A stretch of DNA of 64,000 nt from assembly GCF_021606685.1 (NCBI RefSeq), contig NZ_WKCB01000014.1, positions 27,707 to 91,706 of the forward strand. The letters are read 5' to 3'. Made by a program: the position numbers and the translations under genes. This DNA comes from Pseudomonas syringae. Its GTDB lineage: Bacteria; Pseudomonadota; Gammaproteobacteria; Pseudomonadales; Pseudomonadaceae. Under the pieces are notes generated by a model. It worked only from the letters and a program-made list of their open reading frames with translations. It had not been told where the DNA came from and searched no databases. The first letter of the stretch is position 1, and each line of letters opens with the position of its first letter. This document shows positions 52,348 through 60,737 of this stretch, one piece after another.

Positions 52348-53280
52348 TCACCGCAACCGAGTGGCAGCCGCCACAATCCCAGCCGCGTCGATGTTATGCA
52401 AGGCGCGGGTCGGTTCGCGTGCACCGGCGGCGGCGTATTCACCGTCACCGATGCCCAGGCGGATCAAAGGGATGCCCAACCCGGCTTCGGCCAGCACTTC
52501 GGCGACCAGGCTGCCGACGCCGCCGTTGATATTGTGTTCTTCCACGCTGATCACTGCGCGGGTGCCACTCAAGGCGCTGAGCAACACGTCCCGCTGCAAC
52601 GGCCGGATCGACGACAAGTTGATCACCTGCGCCTGGATGCCCTGCTCCGCCAGCAGCGCGGCCGCGTCCACCGCTTCGTGCACCACCGAGCCCAAGGCAA
52701 CGATGCTCACGTCAGCGCCCTGGCGCAGGATATCCACCTGACCTGGGTTGAACCGATAGTCAGCGTCATGCACGTCGGGCAACGCTTTACCGTCGAGGCG
52801 GATATACACCGGGCCTTTATAGCGCAGGGCGTAATCGACGATCTGGCGGCACTCAATCCCATCGGCCGGGGCAAAAATCTGCACATTGCCGAAGCCGCGC
52901 ATCACCGAGATATCGTCGATGCTGTGATGGGTGCTGGCCAGCGGGCCGTAGCTGGCGCCGGCGTTGAGGCCGAACATCTTGACGTTGGCCTGGTTGTAGC
53001 AGACGTCGACCTTGATCTGCTCGTTGGCCCGCGAAATCAGAAACGGCGCGGCATTGCAGGTGGCGGCGATCTTGCCGCCCAGGGCCAGCCCCGCTGCGAC
53101 GCTGACCAGCGACTGCTCGGCAATGCCGACGTTGATCAGCCGCTCGGGAAAGCGCTGCATGAACGGGCCGATCTTGGCCGTGGAAGTGGAGTCACTGACC
53201 ACCGGCACCACGTCCAGCCCGGCATCGACCGCGGCAATGAAGGCCTCCACCATGACACTCGCCAAATGATCATTCGCCAT
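52348..53280 (-). CDS. transketolase, C-terminal subunit (split type)
   Basis: This 310-aa protein has the pyrimidine-binding and C-terminal domains of transketolase. Features include VSVAAGLALGGKIAATCNAAPFLIS, HHSIDDISVMRG, and FAPADGIECRQIVDYALRYKGPVYIRL, followed by the C-terminal domain (GTRAVISVEEHNINGGVGSLVAEVLAEAG). It should pair with the N-terminal subunit encoded upstream to form an active thiamine-diphosphate enzyme moving two-carbon ketol units. Its ATG overlaps the other subunit's stop by 11 bp, and its own stop abuts the kinase start. Split transketolases occur in sugar-specific catabolic clusters. Confidence 0.9.
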   Translation of the reverse strand: MANDHLASVMVEAFIAAVDAGLDVVPVVSDSTSTAKIGPFMQRFPERLINVGIAEQSLVSVAAGLALGGKIAATCNAAPFLISRANEQIKVDVCYNQANVKMFGLNAGASYGPLASTHHSIDDISVMRGFGNVQIFAPADGIECRQIVDYALRYKGPVYIRLDGKALPDVHDADYRFNPGQVDILRQGADVSIVALGSVVHEAVDAAALLAEQGIQAQVINLSSIRPLQRDVLLSALSGTRAVISVEEHNINGGVGSLVAEVLAEAGLGIPLIRLGIGDGEYAAAGAREPTRALHNIDAAGIVAAATRLR

Positions 53281-54106
53281 GGTTCAACTCCTCCAGTGCT
53301 GCATTGATTTCATCGCCCTTGGGCACGCGGTGGTGCCATTCGGGGCGCGCTTCGATAAACGACACGCCTTTGCCTTTGATGGTGTGAGCGATCAGCACCT
53401 GGGGCGCGCCCGTTTGGCTCTGCATGCGTTCAAGGGTCTCGATCAACTGGCCCACATCATTGCCGTCGCACTCGCTGACGGTGAAGCCGAAGGCGGCCCA
53501 TTTCACGTCCAGCGGGTCGAGCGGCATGATCTCGGCCGTCAACCCGGCGAGCTGCAGCTTGTTCTTGTCGACGATCACAAACAGGTTATCCAGGCCGTAC
53601 TTGGCAGCCGCCATCGCCGCTTCCCAGTTGGAGCCTTCGGCCAGCTCGCCGTCGCCGGTCAGCACGTAGATGCGTTTTTTGCTGCCAGACATCTTCGCGG
53701 CCAATGCCAACCCCACCGCCACCGGCAAACCGTGGCCGAGGGCACCGGTGTTGAGTTCGATGCCAGGGGTTTTCTGGCGCACCGGGTGGCCGGGCAAGTG
53801 CGAGTTGAAGTGCTGGTAGGTGGGCAGCCATTCGGTGGGGATATAGCCCGCCTGCGCCAGGCAGCAATACAAGCCGCCGACACCGTGGCCCTTGCTCTGG
53901 ATATAAATATCGCGCTCGGGGTCTTCGGTGCGTTCGGGGCCGGTATTGAGGATGCGGAAATACAAGGTCGCGAGGATGTCGGTTTCCGACAGGTCGGCCC
54001 CGGTATGGCCACCCGCCGGCGAGTCGGCATTCAGGCGGATCACGTGGCGCCGGATCAGGCGGGCCTGTTCTTTGATCTGGTGGGCGTCGTACTGGAAGGC
54101 ATTCAT
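53270..54106 (-). CDS. transketolase, N-terminal subunit (split type)
   Basis: This 278-aa thiamine-diphosphate-binding half contains RRHVIRLNADSPAGGHTGADLSETDILATLYF and IQSKGHGVGGLYCCLAQAGY. The ThDP/Mg motif is GDGELAEGSNWEAAMAAAKYGLDNLFVIVDKNKLQ, with GIELNTGALGHGLPVAVGLAL before it. AGGAG lies 9 bp upstream of ATG 54106; the open frame to 54385 has no sensible extra domain. It is the first gene of the leftward operon, facing the divergent importer operon across a 362-bp gap with shared control sites. Confidence 0.9.
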   Translation of the reverse strand: MNAFQYDAHQIKEQARLIRRHVIRLNADSPAGGHTGADLSETDILATLYFRILNTGPERTEDPERDIYIQSKGHGVGGLYCCLAQAGYIPTEWLPTYQHFNSHLPGHPVRQKTPGIELNTGALGHGLPVAVGLALAAKMSGSKKRIYVLTGDGELAEGSNWEAAMAAAKYGLDNLFVIVDKNKLQLAGLTAEIMPLDPLDVKWAAFGFTVSECDGNDVGQLIETLERMQSQTGAPQVLIAHTIKGKGVSFIEARPEWHHRVPKGDEINAALEELNHGE

Positions 54107-54160
54107 GCAGCGGCTCCTTTGAGGCTGACCACGCGGGGTGAAAGTGTCCAAAGCTGTCTT

Positions 54161-54174
54161 TGAATATTTATTCA
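54161..54174 (-). promoter_or_regulatory. candidate SorC-type operator, transketolase side
   Basis: TGAATATTTATTCA has 5-bp inverted arms (TGAAT/ATTCA). Its first 11 bases are identical, in inverted orientation, to the site at 54414-54424. It lies 55 bp before the transketolase N-subunit start, where the repressor/activator of the cluster could act. Confidence 0.5.
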
Positions 54175-54364
54175 GCAGTGACAATATATTTCTATTTAGG
54201 CGCCGAATGACGAGCAGGTCAAGTGAGCGACCCCTTGAAAAATGAAATAAAAATACGAAAACCGCCTCGGACAGACGGCTAGAATCCCACGCCGGCCCAT
54301 CTATCTCGTGGCTTTGCGTGGTGTGAAAGCAGCGATCTAGAGGCATGCATGAAAAATTAAGCGC

Positions 54365-54393
54365 TTGACTTTGCCACGGTGTCACTGGAATCT
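54365..54393 (+). promoter_or_regulatory. candidate sigma-70 promoter of the importer operon
   Basis: TTGACT (54365-54370) is separated by 17 bp from GAATCT (54388-54393), a good -35 with a weak -10. The downstream copy of the 11-bp site (54414-54424) would lie around +15, fitting repression by the local SorC-type regulator. Confidence 0.35.
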
Positions 54394-54413
54394 GAATTAA
54401 CAGTCAGGCACGC

Positions 54414-54424
54414 ATAAATATTCA
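54414..54424 (+). promoter_or_regulatory. candidate SorC-type operator, importer side
   Basis: ATAAATATTCA is the exact reverse complement of the first 11 bases of the site at 54161. It lies 44 bp before the permease GTG start. Confidence 0.5.
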
Positions 54425-54468
54425 AAGCGCCTGAAAGCACTCCAAAAAAAATAAATCAGGAGAACACT

Positions 54469-55476
54469 GTGGACGCCAAAGCTATTGTCCAGCACCCGGC
54501 CGAACTCAAGCCGCCACCTCGCCCCCGCCTGGTGAAACTGCTCCCCAGCAATATCGGCGGCCCGCTGATCGGCCTTGTGCTGCTGGTGCTGGTTTTCTCC
54601 TTCAGTTCCGAATTCTTCTTCTCGTTGCGCAATGGCCTGAACATTCTTGATCAGGTCACGGTGCTGGGCATCCTGGCGATCGGCATGACGGCGGTGATCG
54701 TGATCGGCGGCATCGACCTGTCGGTCGGCTCGGTGCTGGCCTTCTCGATGATGATGCTCGGCTGGCTCTACCAGGACCAGGCGGTGCCGCTGGGCTTTGC
54801 CATCCCCATTTCGATCGCCACCGGCATGCTCGCCGGGCTAGTCTCCGGCGGGCTGATCACCTATGCCAAGTTGCCGCCGTTCATTGCCACGCTGACCATG
54901 ATGTCGGTGGCCCGTGGCCTGGCCAATATCCTCACCGAAGGCCGGCAGATCGTCGGCTACCCGGAGTGGTTCACCAGCCTGGCCACGGTGCGCCATTTCG
55001 GTTTCCTGTCGGCGACTGTCGGGCTGTTTTTGGTGATGCTGGTGGTGGCCTGGGTATTCCTGCGCTTTCGCGCCGGTGGCCGCAACCTCTACGCCATGGG
55101 CGGCAGCCCGGAGGTGGCGCGCCTGTCGGGCATCAAGGTGCGCGCGATTACCCTGTGGGTCTACGCCATCAGCGGCGCCCTCGCCGGCATCGCCGCCGTG
55201 ACCCTGGCCGCGCGCCTCGACTCCTCGCAACCCAGCGCCGGGCTGAGCCTGGAACTGGACGCCATCGCCGCCGTGGTGATTGGCGGCGCCAGCCTCAGCG
55301 GTGGCGTGGGCAGCATCGGCGGCACTCTGGTGGGCGTGCTGATCATTGGCGTGCTGCGCAATGGCCTCAACCTGCTGGGGGTTTCCCCGTTCATTCAACA
55401 AGTGGTGATCGGCGTGGTCATCGCCCTCGCCGTGACTATCGATACTCTGCGACGCCGCTCCAGCACTGCCCGTTAA
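54469..55476 (+). CDS. sugar ABC importer permease, RbsC-like
   Basis: This 335-aa inner-membrane permease has eight or more hydrophobic segments. Family motifs include AIGMTAVIVIGGIDLSVGSVLAFSMMML, KLPPFIATLTMMSVARGLANILT and ELDAIAAVVIGGASLSGGVGSIGGTLVG. GTG 54469 is preceded by CAGGAG at 7-8 bp. In this operon the permease comes first, then binding protein and ATPase, unlike the usual rbs order. It imports a sugar or polyol for the transketolase-based pathway encoded around it. Confidence 0.9.
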   Translation: MDAKAIVQHPAELKPPPRPRLVKLLPSNIGGPLIGLVLLVLVFSFSSEFFFSLRNGLNILDQVTVLGILAIGMTAVIVIGGIDLSVGSVLAFSMMMLGWLYQDQAVPLGFAIPISIATGMLAGLVSGGLITYAKLPPFIATLTMMSVARGLANILTEGRQIVGYPEWFTSLATVRHFGFLSATVGLFLVMLVVAWVFLRFRAGGRNLYAMGGSPEVARLSGIKVRAITLWVYAISGALAGIAAVTLAARLDSSQPSAGLSLELDAIAAVVIGGASLSGGVGSIGGTLVGVLIIGVLRNGLNLLGVSPFIQQVVIGVVIALAVTIDTLRRRSSTAR

Positions 55477-55526
55477 ACCTGTTCGACAGTTGACACCCTC
55501 CAACAATAAAACCAGGAGTCACCGAC

Positions 55527-56459
55527 ATGTTCAGCCCCAAGAAACTGCTTATCGCCACTGCTCTGGCGGCCGCGACCCTCACCGCCACCGGCACCACCTG
55601 GGCCAAGGACCTGACCATCGGCCTGGCCGTGGCCAACTTGCAGGCCGACTTCTTCAACCAGATCAAGCAATCGGTGGAAGCCGAGGGCAAGGCCAAGGGG
55701 ATCAAGGTGATCACCGTGGACGCCCAAGGCAACTCCTCCACCCAGGTCAGCCAGATTGAAGACCTGATCACCCGCCAGATCGACGTGCTGATCTACATCC
55801 CCGCCGGTGCCACCGCTGCCGGTGTACCGGTCAAGGCCGCCAAGGCTGCCGGCATCCCGGTAATCGCCGTGGACCGCAACGCCCCCGACGCACCGGGCGA
55901 CACCTTTATCGCCAGCGACAGCGTGGCCGGCGCCAAGACCCTGGCCGAGTACGTGGGCAAGATCACCGAGGGCAAGGGCCGCATCGCGATCCTGCAAGGC
56001 CAGCTCGGCACCACGCCCGAGAATGATCGCGCCAAGGGGTTTGAAGAAGGCCTGAAAGCCTTCCCGGACCTCAAGGTCGTCGCCCAGCAACCCGCCGAAT
56101 GGGCCCAGGACAAAGGCTTCGCCGTGGCCCAGGACCTGCTCCAGCGTGACCCCAACATCACTGTATTCTTCGGCCGCGCCGATGCCATGGCGTTGGGCGC
56201 GGCCCAGGCGGTGAAGGTCGGCAACCTCGACCACAAGGTCGTCGTAGTCGGCTTCGACGGCGACGTCGCCGGGCTCAAGGCCGTGCAAAGCGGCGTACTG
56301 GACGCAACCATGACCCAGCAGACGCAGAAAATGGGGCGCCTGGCCGTAGCCTCGGCCATCGACCTCAAGGCCGGTAAAGACGTGCCCAAGGAACAACTGT
56401 TGCCGACCGTGCTGACCACCAAAGACAACGTCGCGCCGTTTCTGCAACAGCACCCGTAA
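55527..56459 (+). CDS. sugar ABC importer binding protein, RbsB-like
   Basis: This 310-aa periplasmic protein has a signal peptide (LLIATALAAATLTATGTTWAKD) and a Peripla_BP_4 fold. Visible segments are IGLAVANLQADFFNQIKQSVEAEGKAKG, IDVLIYIPAGATAAGVPVKAAKAAGIPVIAVDRNAPD, and VVVVGFDGDVAGLKAVQSGVLDATMTQQ. Those residues usually contact ribose, allose, polyols or similar ligands. The specific ligand cannot be read directly. It lies 50 bp after the permease and 15 bp before the ATPase gene. Confidence 0.9.
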   Translation: MFSPKKLLIATALAAATLTATGTTWAKDLTIGLAVANLQADFFNQIKQSVEAEGKAKGIKVITVDAQGNSSTQVSQIEDLITRQIDVLIYIPAGATAAGVPVKAAKAAGIPVIAVDRNAPDAPGDTFIASDSVAGAKTLAEYVGKITEGKGRIAILQGQLGTTPENDRAKGFEEGLKAFPDLKVVAQQPAEWAQDKGFAVAQDLLQRDPNITVFFGRADAMALGAAQAVKVGNLDHKVVVVGFDGDVAGLKAVQSGVLDATMTQQTQKMGRLAVASAIDLKAGKDVPKEQLLPTVLTTKDNVAPFLQQHP

Positions 56460-56474
56460 GCCTTGGAGGTCGCC

Positions 56475-57983
56475 ATGCAAGCAGCAGCTCTGGACACAGC
56501 CCCCGACGCGGTGCTGTGCCTGCGTAACATCAGCAAGGCCTATGGGCCGGTGCAGGTGCTGTCGCAGGTCAACGTGGACATTCGCCCCGGCGAAGTACTG
56601 GCATTGCTCGGTGAGAATGGCGCAGGCAAGTCGACCTTGTCGTCGATCATTGCCGGCCTGGTGCAACCCGAGGCCGGGGGCAGCATGACCTGGCTCGGCG
56701 CGCCGTACGCCCCGGCGTCACCGGGCGCGGCACTGAGCGCCGGGATCGGCCTGATCCACCAGGAAATCCGTCTGCTGCCGCAATTGTCGATCGCCGAGAA
56801 CATCTTCGTCGGCCGCCTGCCCATGCGTCACGGGCGGGTGGACCGCGAGTACATCGAGGCCCAGGCGCAAATCCAACTGGAACGCCTGGGGCTCAAGGTG
56901 CCGGCGTCACGCAAGGTCGAAGGCCTGAGTGTGGCGGCCCAGCAACTGGTGGAAATCGCCAAGGCGCTGACCCTGAAAGCCAGCCTGTTGATTCTCGACG
57001 AGCCCACCGCCGCCTTGGGTGGTGAAGAAACCGAGCTGTTGTTCAAGCAGGTCGAGCGGCTCAAGGCCGAAGGTGTTTCGTTTATCTATATCAGCCATCG
57101 CCTGGAAGAAATCGCGCGCATCGCCGACCGTGTGCTGGTGCTGCGCGACGGTCGCCAGATCGCCCTGCACGCCACGGCGCAAGTGCCGGTGCGCGAGCTG
57201 GTGGAGCAGATGGTCGGGCGCAGCCTGGAGCGGATTTTCCCCGCCCTGCAGCCGCCGCAGGCCACGGTAATGTTGCAGGTCAAGGACCTCACCTGTCGCG
57301 AATTCGCCCTGCACGGCATCGATTTCAGCGTGCGCGCCGGCGAAGTGTTCGGCATTGCCGGGGTGGTCGGCGCTGGGCGGACCGAGCTGGTGCGCACCAT
57401 TGCCGGTGCGGCGCAGGACATTCAAGGGCACATGGTGCTCGACGGTGACGTGCGCCACTTGCGCAGCCCTTTCGAGGCGATCCAGGCCGGTGTGGTGCTG
57501 GTGCCCGAAGACCGCAAGCAGCAAGGCGTGGTGGTGGAACATCGGATCGAAGACAACCTGATTTACGGCAACACCGACCTGCTCGACGCGCGCGGTTGGG
57601 TGCTGCCTGCCGCCCTGCGCGAATTCGCCCGCACGGCGGTGGCGCGCCTTGGCGTGAAGGGTGCGCCGCAGTCGCGGATTTCCAGTTTGTCCGGCGGTAA
57701 CCAGCAGAAAGTGATCATCGCCAAATGGCTGGCACGCAATCCCAAGGTGTTCATTCTCGATGAGCCCACACGCGGCATCGACGTGGGTGCACGGGCGGCG
57801 ATTTATGAAGTGATTGCCGATCTTGCGGCTAAAGGCATGGCGGTGATTGTGGTGAGTTCGGACCTGGACGAAGTGCTCGGGCTGTCCCATCGGGTGATGG
57901 TGATGAGCCGCGGTCGACAGATGGGGATATTGGATCGCGGCGAGGCCACCCCGGTGTCGGTGATGGAAATGGCCACCGCATAA
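56475..57983 (+). CDS. sugar ABC importer ATPase, RbsA-like (double ATPase)
   Basis: This 502-aa protein has two ATPase halves. The first has Walker A GENGAGKSTLSSIIAG and Walker B SLLILDEPTAALG. The second has GVVGAGRTELVRTIAG (degenerate, as in RbsA), signature SSLSGGNQQKVIIAKWLARNP and VFILDEPTRGIDVGA. ATG 56475 is preferred to TTG 56463 (GGAG lies upstream of it). It powers import of the sugar through the RbsC-like permease and ends the transporter genes; a REP doublet separates it from the SDR genes. Confidence 0.92.
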   Translation: MQAAALDTAPDAVLCLRNISKAYGPVQVLSQVNVDIRPGEVLALLGENGAGKSTLSSIIAGLVQPEAGGSMTWLGAPYAPASPGAALSAGIGLIHQEIRLLPQLSIAENIFVGRLPMRHGRVDREYIEAQAQIQLERLGLKVPASRKVEGLSVAAQQLVEIAKALTLKASLLILDEPTAALGGEETELLFKQVERLKAEGVSFIYISHRLEEIARIADRVLVLRDGRQIALHATAQVPVRELVEQMVGRSLERIFPALQPPQATVMLQVKDLTCREFALHGIDFSVRAGEVFGIAGVVGAGRTELVRTIAGAAQDIQGHMVLDGDVRHLRSPFEAIQAGVVLVPEDRKQQGVVVEHRIEDNLIYGNTDLLDARGWVLPAALREFARTAVARLGVKGAPQSRISSLSGGNQQKVIIAKWLARNPKVFILDEPTRGIDVGARAAIYEVIADLAAKGMAVIVVSSDLDEVLGLSHRVMVMSRGRQMGILDRGEATPVSVMEMATA

Positions 57984-58006
57984 CCCAAGACCTATAGAGA
58001 TTCAAA

Positions 58007-58096
58007 TGTGGGAGGGGGCTTGCTCCCGATAGCGGTGTATCAGTCACCCAACGTATCAACTGACAGAGCGCTATCGGGAGCAAGCCCCCTCCCACA
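58007..58096. repeat. REP/BIME hairpin pair (GGGGGCTTGCTCCCGAT type)
   Basis: TGTGGGAGGGGGCTTGCTCC at 58007 is mirrored by the inverted copy ending at 58096, with inner arms GATAGCG / CGCTATC. It lies inside the carbohydrate operon between the ATPase and the first SDR gene, where REP elements often protect upstream mRNA. Confidence 0.9.
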
Positions 58097-58131
58097 GGGG
58101 ATCTGCTGTGATTTCAAGAATGGAGTAATTC

Positions 58132-58896
58132 ATGCAACTTTTCAGTCTTCAGGGCCAAGTCGCCTTCGTCACCGGTGCCGGCAGCGGCATCGGCCAAGCC
58201 ATCGCAGTCGGGCTGGCCGAAGCCGGTGCCGATGTGGCCTGCTTTGACCTGCCCGGCAGCCCTGGCATCGCCAGCACCGTCGAGCGCATCCAGGCCCTGG
58301 GCCGTCGCGCCCTGGCCTTGAGCGGCACCGTCACCGAACGCGCGGCACTCGATGCAGCGGTGGCGCGCACCGAATCCGAACTCGGCGAACTCAGCGTCGC
58401 CGTCAATTGCGCCGGTATCGCCAATGCCCAGGCCGCCGAAGACCTCGAGCTGCAGCGCTGGCAAACCACCCTCGACATCAACCTCACCGGCATCTTCCTC
58501 AGTTGCCAGGCCCAGGCCGCCGTGATGTTGCCACGCGGTAAAGGCGCCATCGTCAACATCGCGTCCATGTCGGGCAGCATCGTCAACCGTGGCCTGTTGC
58601 AGGCGCACTACAACACCTCCAAGGCCGGGGTGATCCACCTGAGCAAAAGCCTGGCGATGGAATGGGCCGACAAGGGCCTGCGGGTCAACTGCATCAGCCC
58701 CGGCTACACCGCCACGCCGATGAATTCGCGCCCGGAAGTCGCCGACCAAGTGAAGATTTTCGAACAGACCACGCCCATGGGTCGCATGGCCAGCGTGGAA
58801 GAAATGGTCGGCCCGGCGATTTTCCTGGTCAGCGAGGCCTCGTCTTTCTGCACCGGCGTCGACCTGTTGGTCGATGGCGGCTTCGTTTGCTGGTAA
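58132..58896 (+). CDS. short-chain dehydrogenase/reductase (first), polyol type
   Basis: This 254-aa NAD(P)-dependent SDR has the glycine motif FVTGAGSGIGQAIAVGLAEAGADVACFD; the Asp after the second strand favours NAD. NCAGIANAQ follows, then the active site with Ser in NIASMSGSIVNR and Tyr-Lys in HYNTSKAGVIHLSKSLAMEW. It ends FCTGVDLLVDGGFVCW. The sequence style recalls D-threitol/xylitol/sorbitol dehydrogenases. It probably oxidises a polyol to the ketose that the FGGY kinase then phosphorylates. Confidence 0.88.
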   Translation: MQLFSLQGQVAFVTGAGSGIGQAIAVGLAEAGADVACFDLPGSPGIASTVERIQALGRRALALSGTVTERAALDAAVARTESELGELSVAVNCAGIANAQAAEDLELQRWQTTLDINLTGIFLSCQAQAAVMLPRGKGAIVNIASMSGSIVNRGLLQAHYNTSKAGVIHLSKSLAMEWADKGLRVNCISPGYTATPMNSRPEVADQVKIFEQTTPMGRMASVEEMVGPAIFLVSEASSFCTGVDLLVDGGFVCW

Positions 58897-58914
58897 CCCG
58901 TGGAGCCCCTTGTC

Positions 58915-59715
58915 ATGTCGCAACGATTCAGCGGTAAAACAGTAGTGATCACCGGCGCCTGCCGTGGCATCGGCGCCGGCATTGCCGAGCGTTTCGCCCA
59001 GGAAGGCGCCCACCTGGTGCTGGCCTCCAATGACCTGGAGCGCGTGACCTTCACCGCCGACCAACTGGCCGGGGAATATGGCGTTGACACCCTGGCACTG
59101 GGCATCGACGTCACCGACGAAAGCGATATCGAAAAGCTCTACCGCGAAGGCCACGCGCGCTTCGGCAGTATCGACGTGTCGGTGCAGAACGCCGGCATCA
59201 TCACCATCGACCACTACGACAAAATGCCCCGCGCCGACTTCGACAAGGTGCTGCAGGTCAACACCACCGGCGTGTGGCTGGGGTGCCGGGAAGCGGCCAA
59301 GTACATGGTCAAGCAAGGCAGCGGGCGGCTGATCAACACCTCCTCCGGCCAGGGTCGCCAGGGGTTTATCTACACGCCGCACTACGCGGCGAGCAAGATG
59401 GGCGTGATCGGCATCACCCAGAGCCTGTCTTTGGAACTGGCGCCGCATAACATCACGGTCAACGCGTTTTGCCCCGGCATCATCGAAAGCGAGATGTGGG
59501 ACTACAACGACCGCGTGTGGGGCGAGATCCTCAGCACCGACGAGAAACGCTACGGCAAGGGCGAGTTGATGGCCGAGTGGGTCAAGAACATCCCCCTGCG
59601 CCGCGCCGGCAAACCCTCCGACGTGGCGGGCCTGGTGGCCTTCCTGGCCTCGGACGACGCAGCCTATCTGACCGGCCAGGCGATCAATATCGACGGCGGC
59701 CTGATCATGTCGTAA
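58915..59715 (+). CDS. short-chain dehydrogenase/reductase (second)
   Basis: This 266-aa SDR has VVITGACRGIGAGIAERFAQEGAHLVLASND; there is no Asp after strand 2 as in the first SDR, so cofactor choice may differ. NAGIITIDHYDK follows, then the active site INTSSGQGRQGFIYTPHYAASKMGVIG, and the C-terminus is YLTGQAINIDGGLIMS. ATG 58915 is preferred over 58900. It lies 18 bp after the first SDR gene, in the same operon. The pair may act in successive steps or on different substrates. Confidence 0.87.
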   Translation: MSQRFSGKTVVITGACRGIGAGIAERFAQEGAHLVLASNDLERVTFTADQLAGEYGVDTLALGIDVTDESDIEKLYREGHARFGSIDVSVQNAGIITIDHYDKMPRADFDKVLQVNTTGVWLGCREAAKYMVKQGSGRLINTSSGQGRQGFIYTPHYAASKMGVIGITQSLSLELAPHNITVNAFCPGIIESEMWDYNDRVWGEILSTDEKRYGKGELMAEWVKNIPLRRAGKPSDVAGLVAFLASDDAAYLTGQAINIDGGLIMS

Positions 59716-59760
59716 GGGTTTGGTATCCTCACGGCCATTGAGTCAACAACTGAGGCTTTC

Positions 59761-60714
59761 ATGAGCCAGATCGAAGAACAGCGTCTGATCACCAAGATCG
59801 CGAGCCTCTATTACGAAGAAGGGCTCAAGCAGTCCGAAATCTCCACGCAGCTTGATTTGTCGCAATCCTTTATCAGCCGCGCCCTGCGTCGGGCGCTGCA
59901 GGAAGGCGTGGTGAAGATCAGCGTGATGCGCTTGCAAGGCCTGCACCTGGAGCTGGAAACCCAGTTGCAACGCCGCTACGGCGTGCGCCGGGTGATCGTG
60001 GTGGAAGCCACCGAGCCCGGCAATGATGAAAGCATCAAGCAGGCCATCGGCTCGGCCGCCGCGCATTACCTGGAAACCAGCCTGTCGCCCCAGGACCATA
60101 TCGGCATTTCGTCGTGGAGCAGCACCATTCGCGCCATGGTCGGCCACCTGCACGCACAACCGGGCAAACAAGCCGCCCAGGAAGTGGTACAACTGTTGGG
60201 CGGCGTCGGTAACAAAGGGGCGTTTGAAGCCACCCTGCTGACCCAGCGCCTGGCCACCCTGCTCAACTGCCCGGCGTTTTTGCTGCCGTCGCAAAGCATC
60301 GAGCAATCGGTGCAGAGCAAGCAGCGCATCGTGCAGATGGAAGAGGTCAAGGAAGTGCTGCAACGCTTTGACAGCATCACCCTGGCGATTGTCGGCATTG
60401 GCGACCTGGAGCCCTCGCAACTGCTGCGCAACAGCGGTAACTACTACACCGAAGACATGCTGCGCCTGTTGGCCGAGCGCGGTGCCGTCGGTGATATCTG
60501 CCTGCGCTACTTCGATGCCCAGGGCCAGCCGGTGCTGGAAGAAGATGAAGAATTCGTGGTGTCGGTGGCGCTGCCCAAGTTGCGCTCGATCCACCGTGTG
60601 CTCGGCCTGGCCGGCGGGCAGAACAAGGTCCAGGCGATTCGTGGCGCGCTCAAGGGCGGCTACCTGGACATCCTGATCACCGACCTGGATACCGCTCAGG
60701 CCCTCAACCAATAA
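59761..60714 (+). CDS. SorC/DeoR-like sugar-binding transcriptional regulator
   Basis: This 317-aa regulator has an N-terminal helix-turn-helix ([36 protein letters not shown]). A SorC-type sugar-binding domain follows, related to sugar isomerases and DeoR effector domains ([49 protein letters not shown]). It sits inside the rightward operon and very likely controls the divergent region at 54107-54468 in response to a phosphorylated sugar. A direct DNA-binding site near its own start is not seen. Confidence 0.88.
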   Translation: MSQIEEQRLITKIASLYYEEGLKQSEISTQLDLSQSFISRALRRALQEGVVKISVMRLQGLHLELETQLQRRYGVRRVIVVEATEPGNDESIKQAIGSAAAHYLETSLSPQDHIGISSWSSTIRAMVGHLHAQPGKQAAQEVVQLLGGVGNKGAFEATLLTQRLATLLNCPAFLLPSQSIEQSVQSKQRIVQMEEVKEVLQRFDSITLAIVGIGDLEPSQLLRNSGNYYTEDMLRLLAERGAVGDICLRYFDAQGQPVLEEDEEFVVSVALPKLRSIHRVLGLAGGQNKVQAIRGALKGGYLDILITDLDTAQALNQ

Positions 60715-60737
60715 TCTACTTTTGGAGATTGCCGCTC

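Larger units (their letters stand above)
54107..54468. promoter_or_regulatory. divergent control region of the carbohydrate cluster
   Basis: This 362-bp AT-rich gap between the transketolase and importer operons contains no convincing gene. Two copies of the same 11-bp sequence lie in opposite orientation near its ends (54161-54174 and 54414-54424). A candidate sigma-70 promoter lies at 54365-54393. Confidence 0.65.

Noticed and set aside
54107..54385. Longer start for the transketolase N-subunit
   Set aside because: The extra 93 residues cover the divergent control region and have no domain; AGGAG precedes ATG 54106.
18462..58096. CRISPR array or mobile-element ends
   Set aside because: The repeated units are scattered single REP doublets 8-10 kb apart with variable spacers, not a tandem array, and no transposase or cas gene is present.
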